Positions 38,795 to 47,946 of a stretch of 52,547 nucleotides of DNA are shown here, piece after piece. The stretch spans positions 1-52,547 of the forward strand of contig VGEH01000012.1 of assembly GCA_016869375.1 (NCBI GenBank). The letters are read 5' to 3'. The notes under the pieces were generated by a model. The model was not told the DNA's origin. It did no database searches and worked only from the letters and a program-made list of their open reading frames with translations. Positions within the stretch are counted from its first letter, which is position 1; each line of letters opens with the position of its first letter. The DNA is from Alphaproteobacteria bacterium. Lineage in GTDB: Bacteria > Pseudomonadota > Alphaproteobacteria > SHVZ01. A program made the translations under genes and the position numbers.

Positions 38795-40476
38795 CGGCTG
38801 AGGCCGATCGTTCTCTGGTGGGGCCGGCGGCGGAGGCCAGCTCGGTCGTCGTGACGTCGCGACCGAAGCCGAGGCGCCGCTCGAGGCGCTTCTGGTCGCC
38901 GCTCACGCTCCGAATTCTCGCGCTCAATATGCTGCCGCTGATGGTGCTGTTCGGCGGCGCTTCCTATCTCGATCGTTACCAGAAGAGCCTGATTCAAAGC
39001 GAGCTGGATGCGCTGCAGATGCAGGCGGGGCTGATCTCGATCGCGCTCGGTGAGAATGCGATCACCGTCGGCTCGGCCGACTACGAGCAGTTGTCGACGG
39101 AATCGACCCAAAGTCTGCTGCGCCGTCTCGTCTCGCAGGCGCCGGTAAGGGCGCGCGTCTTCGTGCCGACCGGCGAACTGATTGCCGACAGCCGCGTGCT
39201 CGCCGGTCCCGGCGGCACTGTCGAGGTCGAGCTGCTGGCGCCGCCGACGACGCCGGATCCGTGGGACGAAGCGCTGGGCTGGGTCTACGACCTCGTCTTC
39301 GACCGCTTGCCGCGCCAGCATGGCTGGCCCGCCTACGAGGAGCAGCCGCGCCAGCGGGCTGAGCACTATGACGAGGCGCGAGCCGCTCTGCGCGGCGATA
39401 CCGGCCGCGCCGTCCGGCTTGCCGCGAGCGGCGATCTCGTGATCTCGGCGGCTGTGCCCGTGCAGAAGCTGAAGCAGGTGCTGGGCGTCCTCATGCTCTC
39501 GACCCAGACGACCTGGATCGACGAAGCCGTGCGCTCGGTCCGCTTCGACATTCTGCGCTTCTTCGGCATCGCGCTTCTGGTGACCATCCTCGCCTCGCTC
39601 TACCTCGCCGGCGCCATCGCGCGGCCGATCCGTCGGCTCGCCATGGCGGCGGAACGGGTCCGCGCCGGCCACCGCCGGCGCAACGCCATCCCGGACTTCT
39701 CGCGTCGCGGCGACGAGATCGGTGACCTCTCGGTGTCGCTGCGCGCGATGACCGACGCCCTGTCGAGCCGGCTCGACGCGATCGAGTGCTTCGCTGCCGA
39801 CGTTGCGCATGAGATCAAGAACCCGCTGACCTCGGTCAGAAGTGCGGTCGAGACCGCGATCCGGCTCAGCGACCCGGAGAAGCAGAAGCGGCTGATGGCG
39901 ATCGTGCTCGAGGACGTTCAGCGCCTCGACCGGCTGATCAGCGACATCTCGCATGCCTCACGCCTCGACGCCGAGCTCAGCCGCGCCGAGCTGGAGTCGG
40001 TCGATGTCGGCCGCATGCTGGCCACGCTGGTCGAGATGCATGAGGCGACCGGCGAGACGGCCGAGCATGGCGAGCGGGCTCGTCTCGCACTCGACATTGG
40101 CCCCAATCGCGGCCTCACGGTGCCGGGCCTTGAGGATCGACTCGTACAGGTGTTTCGTAACCTGGTGACCAACGCGCTCTCCTTCAGCCCGCCGCGGGGC
40201 ACCGTCACGCTTGCCTGCCGCAGCGATGCGGACTGGGTCACGGTGACGGTCGAGGACGAGGGGCCTGGCGTCCCGGAGGCGAAGCTCGGCGCGATCTTCG
40301 ATCGCTTCTATACCGAGCGCCCGAAGGGCGAGCGCTTCGGCACGCACTCCGGCCTCGGCCTCTCGATCTCCAAGCAGATCGTTGAGGCCCATGACGGCTC
40401 GATCCACGCCGAGAACCGGCGCGATGCGGGCCGTGTGGTCGGCGCCCGGTTCGTGGTCCGGCTGCCCCGACGGTGA
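38791..40476 (+). CDS. chvG: Sensor histidine kinase ChvG (ExoS)
   Basis: A 561-residue membrane kinase. One membrane segment is at about residues 45-65 and a second near 255-275, enclosing a periplasmic sensor region. A HAMP domain follows, then the H-box [18 protein letters not shown] with the phosphorylated His near 340. The ATP-binding domain has N box ([11 protein letters not shown]), G1 ([10 protein letters not shown]) and G2 ([12 protein letters not shown]). Its partner is ChvI. In many alphaproteobacteria this pair sits beside hprK and the PTS genes, as here. Its stop overlaps the hprK start. Confidence 0.95.
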   Translation: MTAEADRSLVGPAAEASSVVVTSRPKPRRRSRRFWSPLTLRILALNMLPLMVLFGGASYLDRYQKSLIQSELDALQMQAGLISIALGENAITVGSADYEQLSTESTQSLLRRLVSQAPVRARVFVPTGELIADSRVLAGPGGTVEVELLAPPTTPDPWDEALGWVYDLVFDRLPRQHGWPAYEEQPRQRAEHYDEARAALRGDTGRAVRLAASGDLVISAAVPVQKLKQVLGVLMLSTQTTWIDEAVRSVRFDILRFFGIALLVTILASLYLAGAIARPIRRLAMAAERVRAGHRRRNAIPDFSRRGDEIGDLSVSLRAMTDALSSRLDAIECFAADVAHEIKNPLTSVRSAVETAIRLSDPEKQKRLMAIVLEDVQRLDRLISDISHASRLDAELSRAELESVDVGRMLATLVEMHEATGETAEHGERARLALDIGPNRGLTVPGLEDRLVQVFRNLVTNALSFSPPRGTVTLACRSDADWVTVTVEDEGPGVPEAKLGAIFDRFYTERPKGERFGTHSGLGLSISKQIVEAHDGSIHAENRRDAGRVVGARFVVRLPRR

Positions 40477-40919
40477 GCGAGGCGGTGAGCGAGACGCTGC
40501 CGCCGACGATCCATGCGACGGCGGTTGCCCTCGACGGTCGCGCCGTGCTGCTCCTCGGAAAGTCCGGGAGTGGGAAGTCCGATCTGGCGCTTCGGCTGAT
40601 CGAGGCGGGATGGGTTCTGGTCGCCGACGATCGCGTGGTTCTTTCGCGGCGCAGCGAAACTCTCGTTGCAGCGCCTCCAAGAGAGCTCGCTGGATTGGTC
40701 GAGGCGCGCGGGGTCGGCCTTTGCCGGGTTCCGTTTCTCGAGGAAGCGGAGGTCGCGCTGGCGGTCGAGCTGGTTGCCCCGGCCCGTGTCGAGAGGCTCC
40801 CGGAATCGGCCTCGCGAGGCTTCTTTGGGTTATCTATCCCATTGATAAATATAGCACCATTCGAAGTTTCGGCACCTGCGAAGCTGCGCCTTGCCCTTGA
40901 GGGAGGCGTAGTCCGATAA
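40473..40919 (+). CDS. hprK: HPr kinase/phosphorylase, short alphaproteobacterial form
   Basis: A 148-residue HprK made of only the C-terminal catalytic domain, as is normal in alphaproteobacteria. Walker A is LLLGKSGSGKSDLALRL; VADDRVVL follows, and the PRELAGLVEARGVG segment matches the HPrK signature. It phosphorylates HPr on a serine and reverses the reaction. GTG 40473 overlaps chvG; a second GTG at 40485 is also possible. It sits between the sensor kinase and rapZ. Confidence 0.94.
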   Translation: MSEAVSETLPPTIHATAVALDGRAVLLLGKSGSGKSDLALRLIEAGWVLVADDRVVLSRRSETLVAAPPRELAGLVEARGVGLCRVPFLEEAEVALAVELVAPARVERLPESASRGFFGLSIPLINIAPFEVSAPAKLRLALEGGVVR

Positions 40920-40929
40920 TGCCGCCCCC

Positions 40930-41844
40930 ATGGCCACTACTATGGTCACGGCGTCTGCCGACACTCGCATGGAGGCGAGCGACCGGCAGCCGGTGATCCT
41001 CGTGACCGGGCTTTCAGGAGCTGGGCGCTCCTCCAGTCTGAAGGCACTCGAGGATATCGGCTACGAAGCCGTCGACAACTTGCCGATTGCCTTGCTCCCG
41101 GCTTTGCTCGCGCCCGGCGCCGCCGCGCGTCGTCCGCTCGTCGTTGGCGTCGATGTGCGCGGCCGTGACTTCGCGGCGGAGCCGCTGCTGGCCGAGATCG
41201 AACGCCTCAAGCGGCGCAGCGATCTCGATGCCCGCCTTCTGTTCCTCGACTGCGATGCCGATGTGCTGGTTCGCCGCTTCACGGAGACGCGCCGACGGCA
41301 TCCGATCGCGGTCGACCGCCCGCTCGCCGACGGGATCCAGAAGGAACGCGCGCTGATGCTGCCGATCCGCGAGCGCGCCGATGAAGTCCTCGATACCTCC
41401 ACCCTGGCGGGGGCCGAGCTTCGGCGCGTGCTGTGGAACCGGTTCCAACTCGGTGCCGATCGCGGCCTTTCGGTGACTGTCACCTCCTTCTCGTTCCGCC
41501 ACGGGCTGCCGCGCGAAGCGGATCTCGTACTGGATGTCCGGTTCCTCGAGAACCCCCACTACGATCCGGTGCTCCGGCCGCTGGACGGGCGCGATGAGAG
41601 CGTCGCCGAATTCATCGCCACCGACCCTGATTTCGAGCCGTTCTTCGCCTCGATCACTGCCATGCTCGACCGGCTGATCCCGCGCTACTACCGCGAAGGC
41701 AAGAGCTACCTCACTATCGCTTTCGGCTGCACCGGCGGACGCCACCGCTCAGTCTTTCTCGCCGAACGCCTCGGCGCCTGGCTTGCCAAGCGCGGTCAGC
41801 GCGTGGAGATCGTCCACCGCGACGTCGATCGAGCGCGATCTTAA
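40930..41844 (+). CDS. rapZ: RapZ/YvcJ family nucleotide-binding protein
   Basis: A 304-residue P-loop protein. Walker A is VTGLSGAGRSSSLKALEDIGYEAVDNLP, and the C-terminal half has SFSFRHGLPREADLVLDVRFL and FGCTGGRHRSV, all hallmarks of RapZ. In enterobacteria RapZ is an RNase E adaptor for GlmZ sRNA; in other bacteria the RNA partner is often missing and the role is open. Its place next to hprK and the PTS genes is common across proteobacteria. Confidence 0.95.
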   Translation: MATTMVTASADTRMEASDRQPVILVTGLSGAGRSSSLKALEDIGYEAVDNLPIALLPALLAPGAAARRPLVVGVDVRGRDFAAEPLLAEIERLKRRSDLDARLLFLDCDADVLVRRFTETRRRHPIAVDRPLADGIQKERALMLPIRERADEVLDTSTLAGAELRRVLWNRFQLGADRGLSVTVTSFSFRHGLPREADLVLDVRFLENPHYDPVLRPLDGRDESVAEFIATDPDFEPFFASITAMLDRLIPRYYREGKSYLTIAFGCTGGRHRSVFLAERLGAWLAKRGQRVEIVHRDVDRARS

Positions 41845-41885
41845 GCTTCACCCCACAACAAGATGACGGTATCGGACTCGCTTTC

Positions 41886-42296
41886 ATGATTGGCATGGTT
41901 CTCGTTACGCATGGTCGCCTAGCGGTCGAGTTGATCTCTACCCTGGAGCATGTGGTCGGCCCGCAGGCGCGCGTCGCTGCGGTCTGTATCGGTCCGGACG
42001 ACGACATGGAGCAGCGACGGCGGGAGATCCTGGAGCGCATGCACGAGGTCGAGGAAGGGCAGGGCGTGGTTCTGCTCACCGACATGTTCGGCGGCACGCC
42101 TTCCAACCTCGCGATCTCGGTTATGGATCGCGGCAAGGTCGAGGTCGTCGCGGGCGTGAACCTGCCGATGCTGATCAAGCTCGCCAAGGTGCGTGCCGGG
42201 CTTCCGCTCGAGGAAGCCGTGGTCTGCGCTCAGGAGGCCGGCCGCAAGTACATCAACGTCGCCTCCAAGCTGCTCGCGGGCGAGAAGGCCAGTTGA
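41886..42296 (+). CDS. PTS system EIIA component, mannose family
   Basis: A 136-residue EIIA(Man)-type domain with the phosphorylatable histidine His9 in MVLVTHGRLA and the family segment VLLTDMFGGTPSNLAIS. It takes phosphate from HPr. No EIIB or EIIC transport component is in the window, so it is probably regulatory, as in other alphaproteobacteria. Its stop overlaps the TTG start of the HPr gene. Confidence 0.93.
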   Translation: MIGMVLVTHGRLAVELISTLEHVVGPQARVAAVCIGPDDDMEQRRREILERMHEVEEGQGVVLLTDMFGGTPSNLAISVMDRGKVEVVAGVNLPMLIKLAKVRAGLPLEEAVVCAQEAGRKYINVASKLLAGEKAS

Positions 42297-42571
42297 GCGG
42301 CAGCATCCAGCGCACGGTCGTCATCTGCAACAAGCGGGGGCTTCACGCCCGGGCGGCGGCGCGATTCGTGAAGCTCGCCGAGACATTCTCCTCCGAGGTG
42401 ACGGTCACGCGCCGCGACCAGTCCGTCTCCGGCCGCTCGATCATGGGCCTAATGATGCTGGCGGCCGTGCCCGGCGCCTCGATCGACATCACGGCCAAGG
42501 GCGAGGATGCCGAGACGGCCGTCGCCGCCCTGGCAATGCTGGTCGAACGGAGGTTTGATGAAGACGCGTGA
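42293..42571 (+). CDS. ptsH: Phosphocarrier protein HPr
   Basis: A 92-residue HPr. The active histidine is His18 in NKRGLHARAAARF, and the serine targeted by HprK is Ser49 in SGRSIMGLMML. It starts at TTG 42293, which overlaps the EIIA stop (TTGA) with GAAGG spaced 5 nt upstream. Having both phosphorylation sites beside hprK indicates a full HPr-Ser regulatory circuit. It overlaps the Enzyme I gene by 14 nt. Confidence 0.95.
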   Translation: MSGSIQRTVVICNKRGLHARAAARFVKLAETFSSEVTVTRRDQSVSGRSIMGLMMLAAVPGASIDITAKGEDAETAVAALAMLVERRFDEDA

Positions 42572-44348
42572 GCCCCGCCAGCCGCGTCGCGCCAGGACCG
42601 GCGAGCAGGTGTTCGAAGGCCTCGGCGTCGCTCCCGGCATCGCGATCGGCATCGCGCATCGCTCCGAAGCAGGCGTCGTCGCCGTTCCCGAGTACGAGAT
42701 CGGGGCCGGCCAGATCGATGCCGAGAAGCAGCGCTTCGCCGCGGCCGTGGCGCGTGCTCAGAAGCAGCTGGCCAAGCTCAAGGCCAAGTCCCAGGCGCTG
42801 TCGGCGGATGCTGCCGAGGAGCTGGGCTATCTCCTCGACGCGCATTCGCAGATGCTGGCAGGATCGCGCCTGGTGCGCGGTGTCGTCAACCGAATCGAGA
42901 GCCAGCACCAGAATGCCGAGGCGGCGATCCGCGCCGTGATCGCCGAGATCAGCGAGGGCTTCGCGCAGATCGACGACGCCTATCTCTCTGCACGCCAGGT
43001 CGATGTCCGAGATGTCGGCGAGCGGGTCATCCGCCAGCTGACACAGACCCCGTATCAGGCGTTCTCGCAGCTGCCGGAAGGCACCATCGTCGTCGCCGAG
43101 GAGCTTAGCCCGGCCGATACCGCGCTCCTCGACCCCAAGCGCATCGCCGGCATCGTCACCGCGCTCGGCGGCGCCGAGAGCCACACCGCGATCATGGCGC
43201 GCTCGCTCGGGCTGCCGGCCGTTCTGGGCGCACCCGAGGCGCTGCGGGCGATCAGGGGTGGAGAGACCGTCGTGGTCGACGGCGCCGAGGGAAAGGTCGT
43301 CGTCGTGCCGCGGACGGCGACGCTCGGCCGCTACAAGAAGCGCCAGGCGGCATGGCTCAAGGAGCAGGCGAAGCTTTCGGGCATGAAGGGGCTGGCCTCG
43401 GTCACGAGGGACGGGCATCCGATAGCGCTCCACGCCAATCTCGAACTGCCGCGCGATCTCGCGGGCGCCGTCGAAGCGGGCGCGCTCGGCATCGGCCTGC
43501 TGCGCACCGAATTCCAGTTCATGAACCGTGACGACCTCCCTGACGAGGATGAGCAGTACGAAACGCTGAGGACCATCGTCGAAGGCATGGCCGGGAGGCC
43601 GGTGACGATCCGCACCCTCGATGTCGGTGGCGAGAAGCTCGCACGGGCGCTCGGGCCGGAGATCGGTGAGCCGGCGAACCCGGCGCTCGGACTTCGCGGC
43701 ATCCGCCTCGGCCTCGCCCAGCCGCGGCTGCTCGAGGCCCAGCTGGCGGCCATCCTGAGGGCCGCGGCCCACGGCCCGGTTCGCATCCTCCTGCCGATGG
43801 TGGCGACGGTCGGCGAGGTCAGGCGCGTCCGCGCCATGGCCGAGCAGGTGGCCAAGCGCCTGAAGCGGCGCGGCGTGGCGACCGGCGACACGCTCCCGCC
43901 GATCGGCGTGATGATCGAGGTGCCGGGTGCCGCGCTCTCCGCCGATGCGCTGGCGCTAGCGGCTGAGTTCTTCGCCATCGGCACCAACGATCTGACCATG
44001 TACACGCTGGCGATCGATCGCGCCGACGACCAGGTGGCGACGCTCTACAATCCGCTGCACCCGGCGGTGCTGCGGCTTCTGCAGTTCGCCGTCGAGGCGG
44101 CGCTGCGGGCGCATATCCCGGTCTCGGTCTGCGGCGAGATCGCCGGCGATCCGCGCTATATCCCGCTGCTGCTGGGTCTCGGCGTGCGCGAGCTGTCGAT
44201 GGCGCCGCCGAAGCTGCCGCGCGTGAAGCGTCGTGTCCGCCATATCAACCTGCTCTCGGCGACGCAACGCGCCCGCGCCATCATGGAGCAGTGGGACGAG
44301 GACCGGATCTCGGAGCTGCTGGACGGCTTCGACGCCGAGGCGAACTAG
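42558..44348 (+). CDS. ptsI: PTS Enzyme I (phosphoenolpyruvate-protein phosphotransferase)
   Basis: A 596-residue Enzyme I. The N-terminal HPr-binding region precedes the phospho-histidine near residue 209 (GGAESHTAIMARSLGLPAVLG). The C-terminal PEP-binding barrel has LRTEFQFMNR, IRTLDVGGEK, EFFAIGTNDLTMYTLAIDR and the catalytic cysteine in VSVCGEIAGDP. There is no N-terminal GAF domain, so it is not a typical EI-Ntr. ATG 42558 has GGAGG 4 nt upstream. It phosphorylates HPr, probably to report PEP/pyruvate status rather than drive sugar uptake. Confidence 0.95.
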   Translation: MKTREPRQPRRARTGEQVFEGLGVAPGIAIGIAHRSEAGVVAVPEYEIGAGQIDAEKQRFAAAVARAQKQLAKLKAKSQALSADAAEELGYLLDAHSQMLAGSRLVRGVVNRIESQHQNAEAAIRAVIAEISEGFAQIDDAYLSARQVDVRDVGERVIRQLTQTPYQAFSQLPEGTIVVAEELSPADTALLDPKRIAGIVTALGGAESHTAIMARSLGLPAVLGAPEALRAIRGGETVVVDGAEGKVVVVPRTATLGRYKKRQAAWLKEQAKLSGMKGLASVTRDGHPIALHANLELPRDLAGAVEAGALGIGLLRTEFQFMNRDDLPDEDEQYETLRTIVEGMAGRPVTIRTLDVGGEKLARALGPEIGEPANPALGLRGIRLGLAQPRLLEAQLAAILRAAAHGPVRILLPMVATVGEVRRVRAMAEQVAKRLKRRGVATGDTLPPIGVMIEVPGAALSADALALAAEFFAIGTNDLTMYTLAIDRADDQVATLYNPLHPAVLRLLQFAVEAALRAHIPVSVCGEIAGDPRYIPLLLGLGVRELSMAPPKLPRVKRRVRHINLLSATQRARAIMEQWDEDRISELLDGFDAEAN

Positions 44349-44764
44349 ACCCTCACATCGACCTTCGCCGGCACCTCGAGCACGAAGCCGGTGCGCGGCT
44401 GCTCCTGGAACCGGCTATAGGCGCGGGCGGCTTCTGCGAACGGATCTCGCTGCCGCTGCGGCGGCTGGTCCTGGGCCAGAAGCTGGGCAAGGAAGGGGGC
44501 GCTGTCTCCGGCCGGCCGGCGGCCCGAGCCTTGGCCCCCGCGGCCGGTCCCGGTCTCGGCCGCCTCTGGACGCGGCTGCTCGAAGGGCGCGCGCGGTGCT
44601 TCGCGCAGCGTCTCGGCCTGGAACGTCCCGACGCGTCGCAGCGCTTCCACGTCGAAGCCGGTCGCGCCCTCGGTCGTCGCACCGGCGGCGACAGGCTTGA
44701 GCGCACCCGGTCGTGGATAGACCGCGCTGACTGGAACCAGGGCTACGGACGAGACGGACGCCAT
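44345..44764 (-). CDS. Hypothetical protein, paralogue of the gene at 44858
   Basis: A 139-residue protein of unknown function. The N-terminal part is low-complexity Pro/Ala/Arg/Glu sequence; the C-terminal ~50 residues (FLAQLLAQDQ...DPFAEAARAYSRF) are conserved with the next gene upstream on the same strand. A ribosome binding site (AGGGA) precedes ATG 44764. It converges on ptsI with overlapping stop codons. No signal peptide or membrane segment is seen. Confidence 0.65.
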   Translation of the reverse strand: MASVSSVALVPVSAVYPRPGALKPVAAGATTEGATGFDVEALRRVGTFQAETLREAPRAPFEQPRPEAAETGTGRGGQGSGRRPAGDSAPFLAQLLAQDQPPQRQRDPFAEAARAYSRFQEQPRTGFVLEVPAKVDVRV

Positions 44765-44857
44765 GCGTATCCCTGCCTCCCCCGCAGGGCTACCCCCGAC
44801 GCTCCCCTAGCATCGAGCCTAGCATGGGCAATCCGGACGAGTGTTAACGGGGTGGGG

Positions 44858-45295
44858 CTAGACGGTCACGTCCACGGGATCGCGAAGGTCGATGACCATG
44901 CCCATGTGGCGTTCCGCGTGGAAGCGCTCATAGGCACGGGAGGCGTCGCCGAACGGGTCGCTCCCTTCCGGCGCCGGCTCGTCCTGGGAAAGGAGCTGTG
45001 CAAGAAAGGCCGTATCACCCATACCGGCAGGCGCGCAGATGTTCCTTTCGGACTCTTCCTTGGGATCCTCCGATACTTCCGCCTGTCGCGCCTGCGGACC
45101 TTTGTCGAAGGACGGGTCTCCGAGATCGGATCCGTACAGTCGCCTCAGCTCGTCCTCGCGCAGCCCGTCGGCATCGGCTTTCGGGCCGCGGCCGCTTCTC
45201 CCCCCGGCTTCCCCCGCGCTGACGGGGCGCAGCATGACCGGACGCGGCACCGGGGCCGGCGCCGAAAGCATGAGGGGCGAAAGCGCGGTTGCCAC
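44858..45295 (-). CDS. Hypothetical protein, paralogue of the gene at 44345
   Basis: A 145-residue protein whose C-terminus (FLAQLLSQDEPAP...DPFGDASRAYERF) aligns with its neighbour, as does its N-terminus (ATALSPL...PVMLRPVSAG against the partner's ASVSSVAL...GALKPVAAG). GTG 45295 is chosen because it restores this N-terminal match; ATG 45271 is an alternative. The middle is charged and variable. Function is unknown, and the pair is a tandem duplication. Confidence 0.62.
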   Translation of the reverse strand: MATALSPLMLSAPAPVPRPVMLRPVSAGEAGGRSGRGPKADADGLREDELRRLYGSDLGDPSFDKGPQARQAEVSEDPKEESERNICAPAGMGDTAFLAQLLSQDEPAPEGSDPFGDASRAYERFHAERHMGMVIDLRDPVDVTV

Positions 45296-45461
45296 AGGGC
45301 ACCTGTCTCCATGGGGACCGGGTAAAGACCCCAAGGAAACGGAGAAAAGCCGATCGCGGTTCGGTGTTCTTGGTTAACGCCGCAGTGATCAACGAATGTC
45401 GGAAGTCCCGACCCGGCGTGACAATTCCAGGTCGAACATCACATAGGATAGTTAAGATAGG

Positions 45462-47210
45462 GTGTTATTGGAGGTCACCCTTGCTGGTTTCATTGAGTTC
45501 GGACAATTTACTGGCGGGGTGAGCGTCAACATCGAAACCTTGGAGCCGCTGCTGCGGGCTCTCGTCGCGTCGGGCGACGTCGCCTATGACTGGGACCTGG
45601 GCGGCGACCTGATCGCGTGGCATGGGCCGGTTGCCTCCGTTCTCGGCGCCTCGACCTCGGGCCGCGCCGGCTCCGGCCGGGGCTTTGGCGCCCAGGTCCA
45701 TCCGGATGACCGCAGCGACCGCCTGCTGGCGCTGGCACGCCATCTCGACCGCGGCGAGGCCTTCGACTGCGTCTATCGCGTGAGCGACGGCAATGGCGGC
45801 TACCGCTGGATCAGCGACCGCGGCACCGCCGAGCGCAACGGCGGCGGCAAGGCGACCCGCATGGCCGGCGTGATACGCATCGTCGACACCTTCAAGGGCG
45901 AAGAGGCCAAGCTGCGCCGTCTCGCCTATCGCGACGATCTGACCGGGCTTCCCAACCGCCGGCGCCTCTTGAAGCGTCTCGATCGCCGGCTCAGGACCAT
46001 GATCGCCAATGGCCGGGGCGGCGGCCTCCTGATCATCGGCATCGATCAACTCGGCATGGTCAATAACGTCTTCGGCTATCCGAGCGGCGATGCCGTCCTG
46101 GCCGAGGTCGGCAAGCGGCTGACCGTCGGCGCCGGCGAGCTCAGCGAAATCGCACGCATCACCGGAGACCGCTTCGCCGTCGTGCTGGGCGAGGCCACTC
46201 CCGAGATAATCGAACAGATCGTCGAGCGGCTGCTGCAGATCCTGCGAAGCCGCCCGATCGAGACGCCGGCCGGCGATCTACGCATCACCGTCTCCGCTGG
46301 GTGGATCGCCATCCCCTCGCAGGCGCGCTCGGCGCGCGACGCGCTCGCCAAGGCGGAGAGCGCCATGATCGAGGCGAAGCGGTCTGGCCGGGACGCCGCG
46401 CAACGCTACAGCGAGTCCCAGGAGCGGCGGCGGGCGCAGCGCATCGATCTCGCCGTCGCCGATCTGATCGAGCGCGCGCTGATGCACAGCCGCATCGAGC
46501 TCGCTTTCCAGCCGGTGGTGGACTCCGTCGACCACTCCGTGCAGCACTACGAGGCGCTGCTCCGGATCGGCGACGATTTCGGCGGCATGCTGAATGCCGG
46601 CGCGATGATCGCGACGGCCGAGTCGATGGGGCTGATGCGCCGCATCGACCGCGCCGTCCTCGATCTGGCCGTCGGCGAGCTATCGCGCCACCCAAAGATC
46701 TCGCTCGCAGTGAACGTCTCGGCGGTGAATGCCGGGCGCGGATCGTGGATCGACCGAGCGACCGAGCTGCTGGCCCCGCATCGAGGCGTCGCCAGCCGCC
46801 TGCTGGTCGAAATCACCGAGACGGTGGCGCTCGTCGAGCCCGCCGAGACGGCGCGCTTCGTCGAAACGCTGCACAAGCTCGGCGCCAAGGTCGCCATCGA
46901 CGATTTCGGCGCCGGCAACACGTCGTTCCGGGCGCTCCGCCAGCTCGGCGTCGACATGGTCAAGATCGACGGCTCGTTCGTTGCCGGCATCGCGACCAAC
47001 CCGGACAACCAGCTCTTCGTGCGCGCGCTCGTCGGCATCGCCCGCGGCTTCGGCCTCACCACCGTGGCGGAGTTCGTCGAAACGCAGGAAGAGGCGCGCA
47101 TCCTCAAGGACGAGGGCGTCGGCCAGCTCCAGGGCTATCTGTTCGGTAAGCCGGAGATGAAGCGCCCTTGGGCGACATCCCCGGCCAAGATCAAGACTTT
47201 GGCCGATTGA
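45462..47210 (+). CDS. PAS-GGDEF-EAL protein with degenerate GGDEF motif
   Basis: A ~582-residue signalling protein. A PAS_3 domain spans about residues 25-145 (YDWDLGGDLIAWHG, YRWISDRG), a GGDEF domain about 150-320, and an EAL domain about 330-575. The GGDEF signature position reads ITGDRFAVVL (TGDRF), so cyclase activity is unlikely. The EAL domain keeps YEALLRI, NVS, EITET, DDFGAGNTS, KIDGSF and AEFVET, so it should hydrolyse cyclic di-GMP. The start is uncertain: GTG 45462 gives the longest form, and GTG 45519 is equally possible. A GGAGG at 45470 is not correctly placed for either. It converges on phaR. Confidence 0.9.
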   Translation: MLLEVTLAGFIEFGQFTGGVSVNIETLEPLLRALVASGDVAYDWDLGGDLIAWHGPVASVLGASTSGRAGSGRGFGAQVHPDDRSDRLLALARHLDRGEAFDCVYRVSDGNGGYRWISDRGTAERNGGGKATRMAGVIRIVDTFKGEEAKLRRLAYRDDLTGLPNRRRLLKRLDRRLRTMIANGRGGGLLIIGIDQLGMVNNVFGYPSGDAVLAEVGKRLTVGAGELSEIARITGDRFAVVLGEATPEIIEQIVERLLQILRSRPIETPAGDLRITVSAGWIAIPSQARSARDALAKAESAMIEAKRSGRDAAQRYSESQERRRAQRIDLAVADLIERALMHSRIELAFQPVVDSVDHSVQHYEALLRIGDDFGGMLNAGAMIATAESMGLMRRIDRAVLDLAVGELSRHPKISLAVNVSAVNAGRGSWIDRATELLAPHRGVASRLLVEITETVALVEPAETARFVETLHKLGAKVAIDDFGAGNTSFRALRQLGVDMVKIDGSFVAGIATNPDNQLFVRALVGIARGFGLTTVAEFVETQEEARILKDEGVGQLQGYLFGKPEMKRPWATSPAKIKTLAD

Positions 47211-47850
47211 CCCGCGTCAGCTGATCGAGTTGGCGCTGCAGCTGTTCCAGCTGGGTCTTCATCGCCGTCAGCTCCGCATCCGGCGGAGCGGCGGGCTTAG
47301 TCGCATCCGGCCGCGGCGGCGTATCGCCCTGGCCGCCGAAGGGCATCATCATCTTCATGGCGCGCTCGAACATCGCCATGTTCTGCTTGCCCATCTCCTC
47401 GAGCTGGCCGAACGGGAACAGCCCGCCGAAAGCGTCCGTCATGTATTTGCGGACCTGCTCCTGGTTGGAAGCGAACCAGCGCATCGAGTAGTCGAGATAC
47501 CGCGGCACCACGAACTGCATGTTGTCGCCGTAGAAGCTGATCAGCTGGCGCAGGAACCCGATCGGCAGCAGGTTCTGGCCGCCCTTGCCCTCTTCCTCGA
47601 CGATGATCTGAGTCAGGACCTGGCGCGTGATGTCCTCGCCGGTTTTCGCGTCGTAGACCACGAAATCGGTATTGTCCTTCACCATCTGGCAGAGATGGTC
47701 GAGCGTGACGTAGGACGACGTAGCCGTATTGTACAGCCGACGATTGGCGTACTTCTTGATCGTTACCGGCTGAGACGGCTGCGAGGAGGCTGGCGCGGCT
47801 TCCGCTTTGTCGACCATGGTAGGCGCGAGGCTCGTTCTGGTGGCAGACAT
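47191..47850 (-). CDS. phaR: Polyhydroxyalkanoate synthesis repressor PhaR
   Basis: A ~219-residue PhaR. The N-terminal DNA-binding domain is unmistakable (IKKYANRRLYNTATSSYVTLDHLC), followed by the PHB-accumulation regulatory domains (EEEGKGGQNLLPIGFLRQLI). The C-terminal coiled coil is TQLEQLQRQLDQL. It represses phasin and PHA genes and is released by binding nascent PHA granules. ATG 47850 is preferred, with 47817 as an alternative. It is divergent from the two PHA-related genes at 47947, consistent with local regulation, and its end overlaps the EAL gene by 20 bp. Confidence 0.94.
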   Translation of the reverse strand: MSATRTSLAPTMVDKAEAAPASSQPSQPVTIKKYANRRLYNTATSSYVTLDHLCQMVKDNTDFVVYDAKTGEDITRQVLTQIIVEEEGKGGQNLLPIGFLRQLISFYGDNMQFVVPRYLDYSMRWFASNQEQVRKYMTDAFGGLFPFGQLEEMGKQNMAMFERAMKMMMPFGGQGDTPPRPDATKPAAPPDAELTAMKTQLEQLQRQLDQLTRVNRPKS

Positions 47851-47946
47851 GCCACCATAACAGACCGCCGCCAAAATACCGAGGCGCCTATGCTGCATAG
47901 CGGCAAGCGCTTGGCGCAGAAGGAGGAACCGCTATACTTCCGGCCC

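Noticed and set aside
45335-45461. CtrA or other promoter motifs near single TTAAC sites
   Set aside because: Only isolated half-sites are present without the TTAA-N7-TTAA arrangement, so no site can be supported.
47230-47946. Upstream extension of the small PHA-associated protein frame
   Set aside because: It runs antisense to phaR with His/Arg/Leu-rich sequence; recognisable protein begins at ATG 47947.
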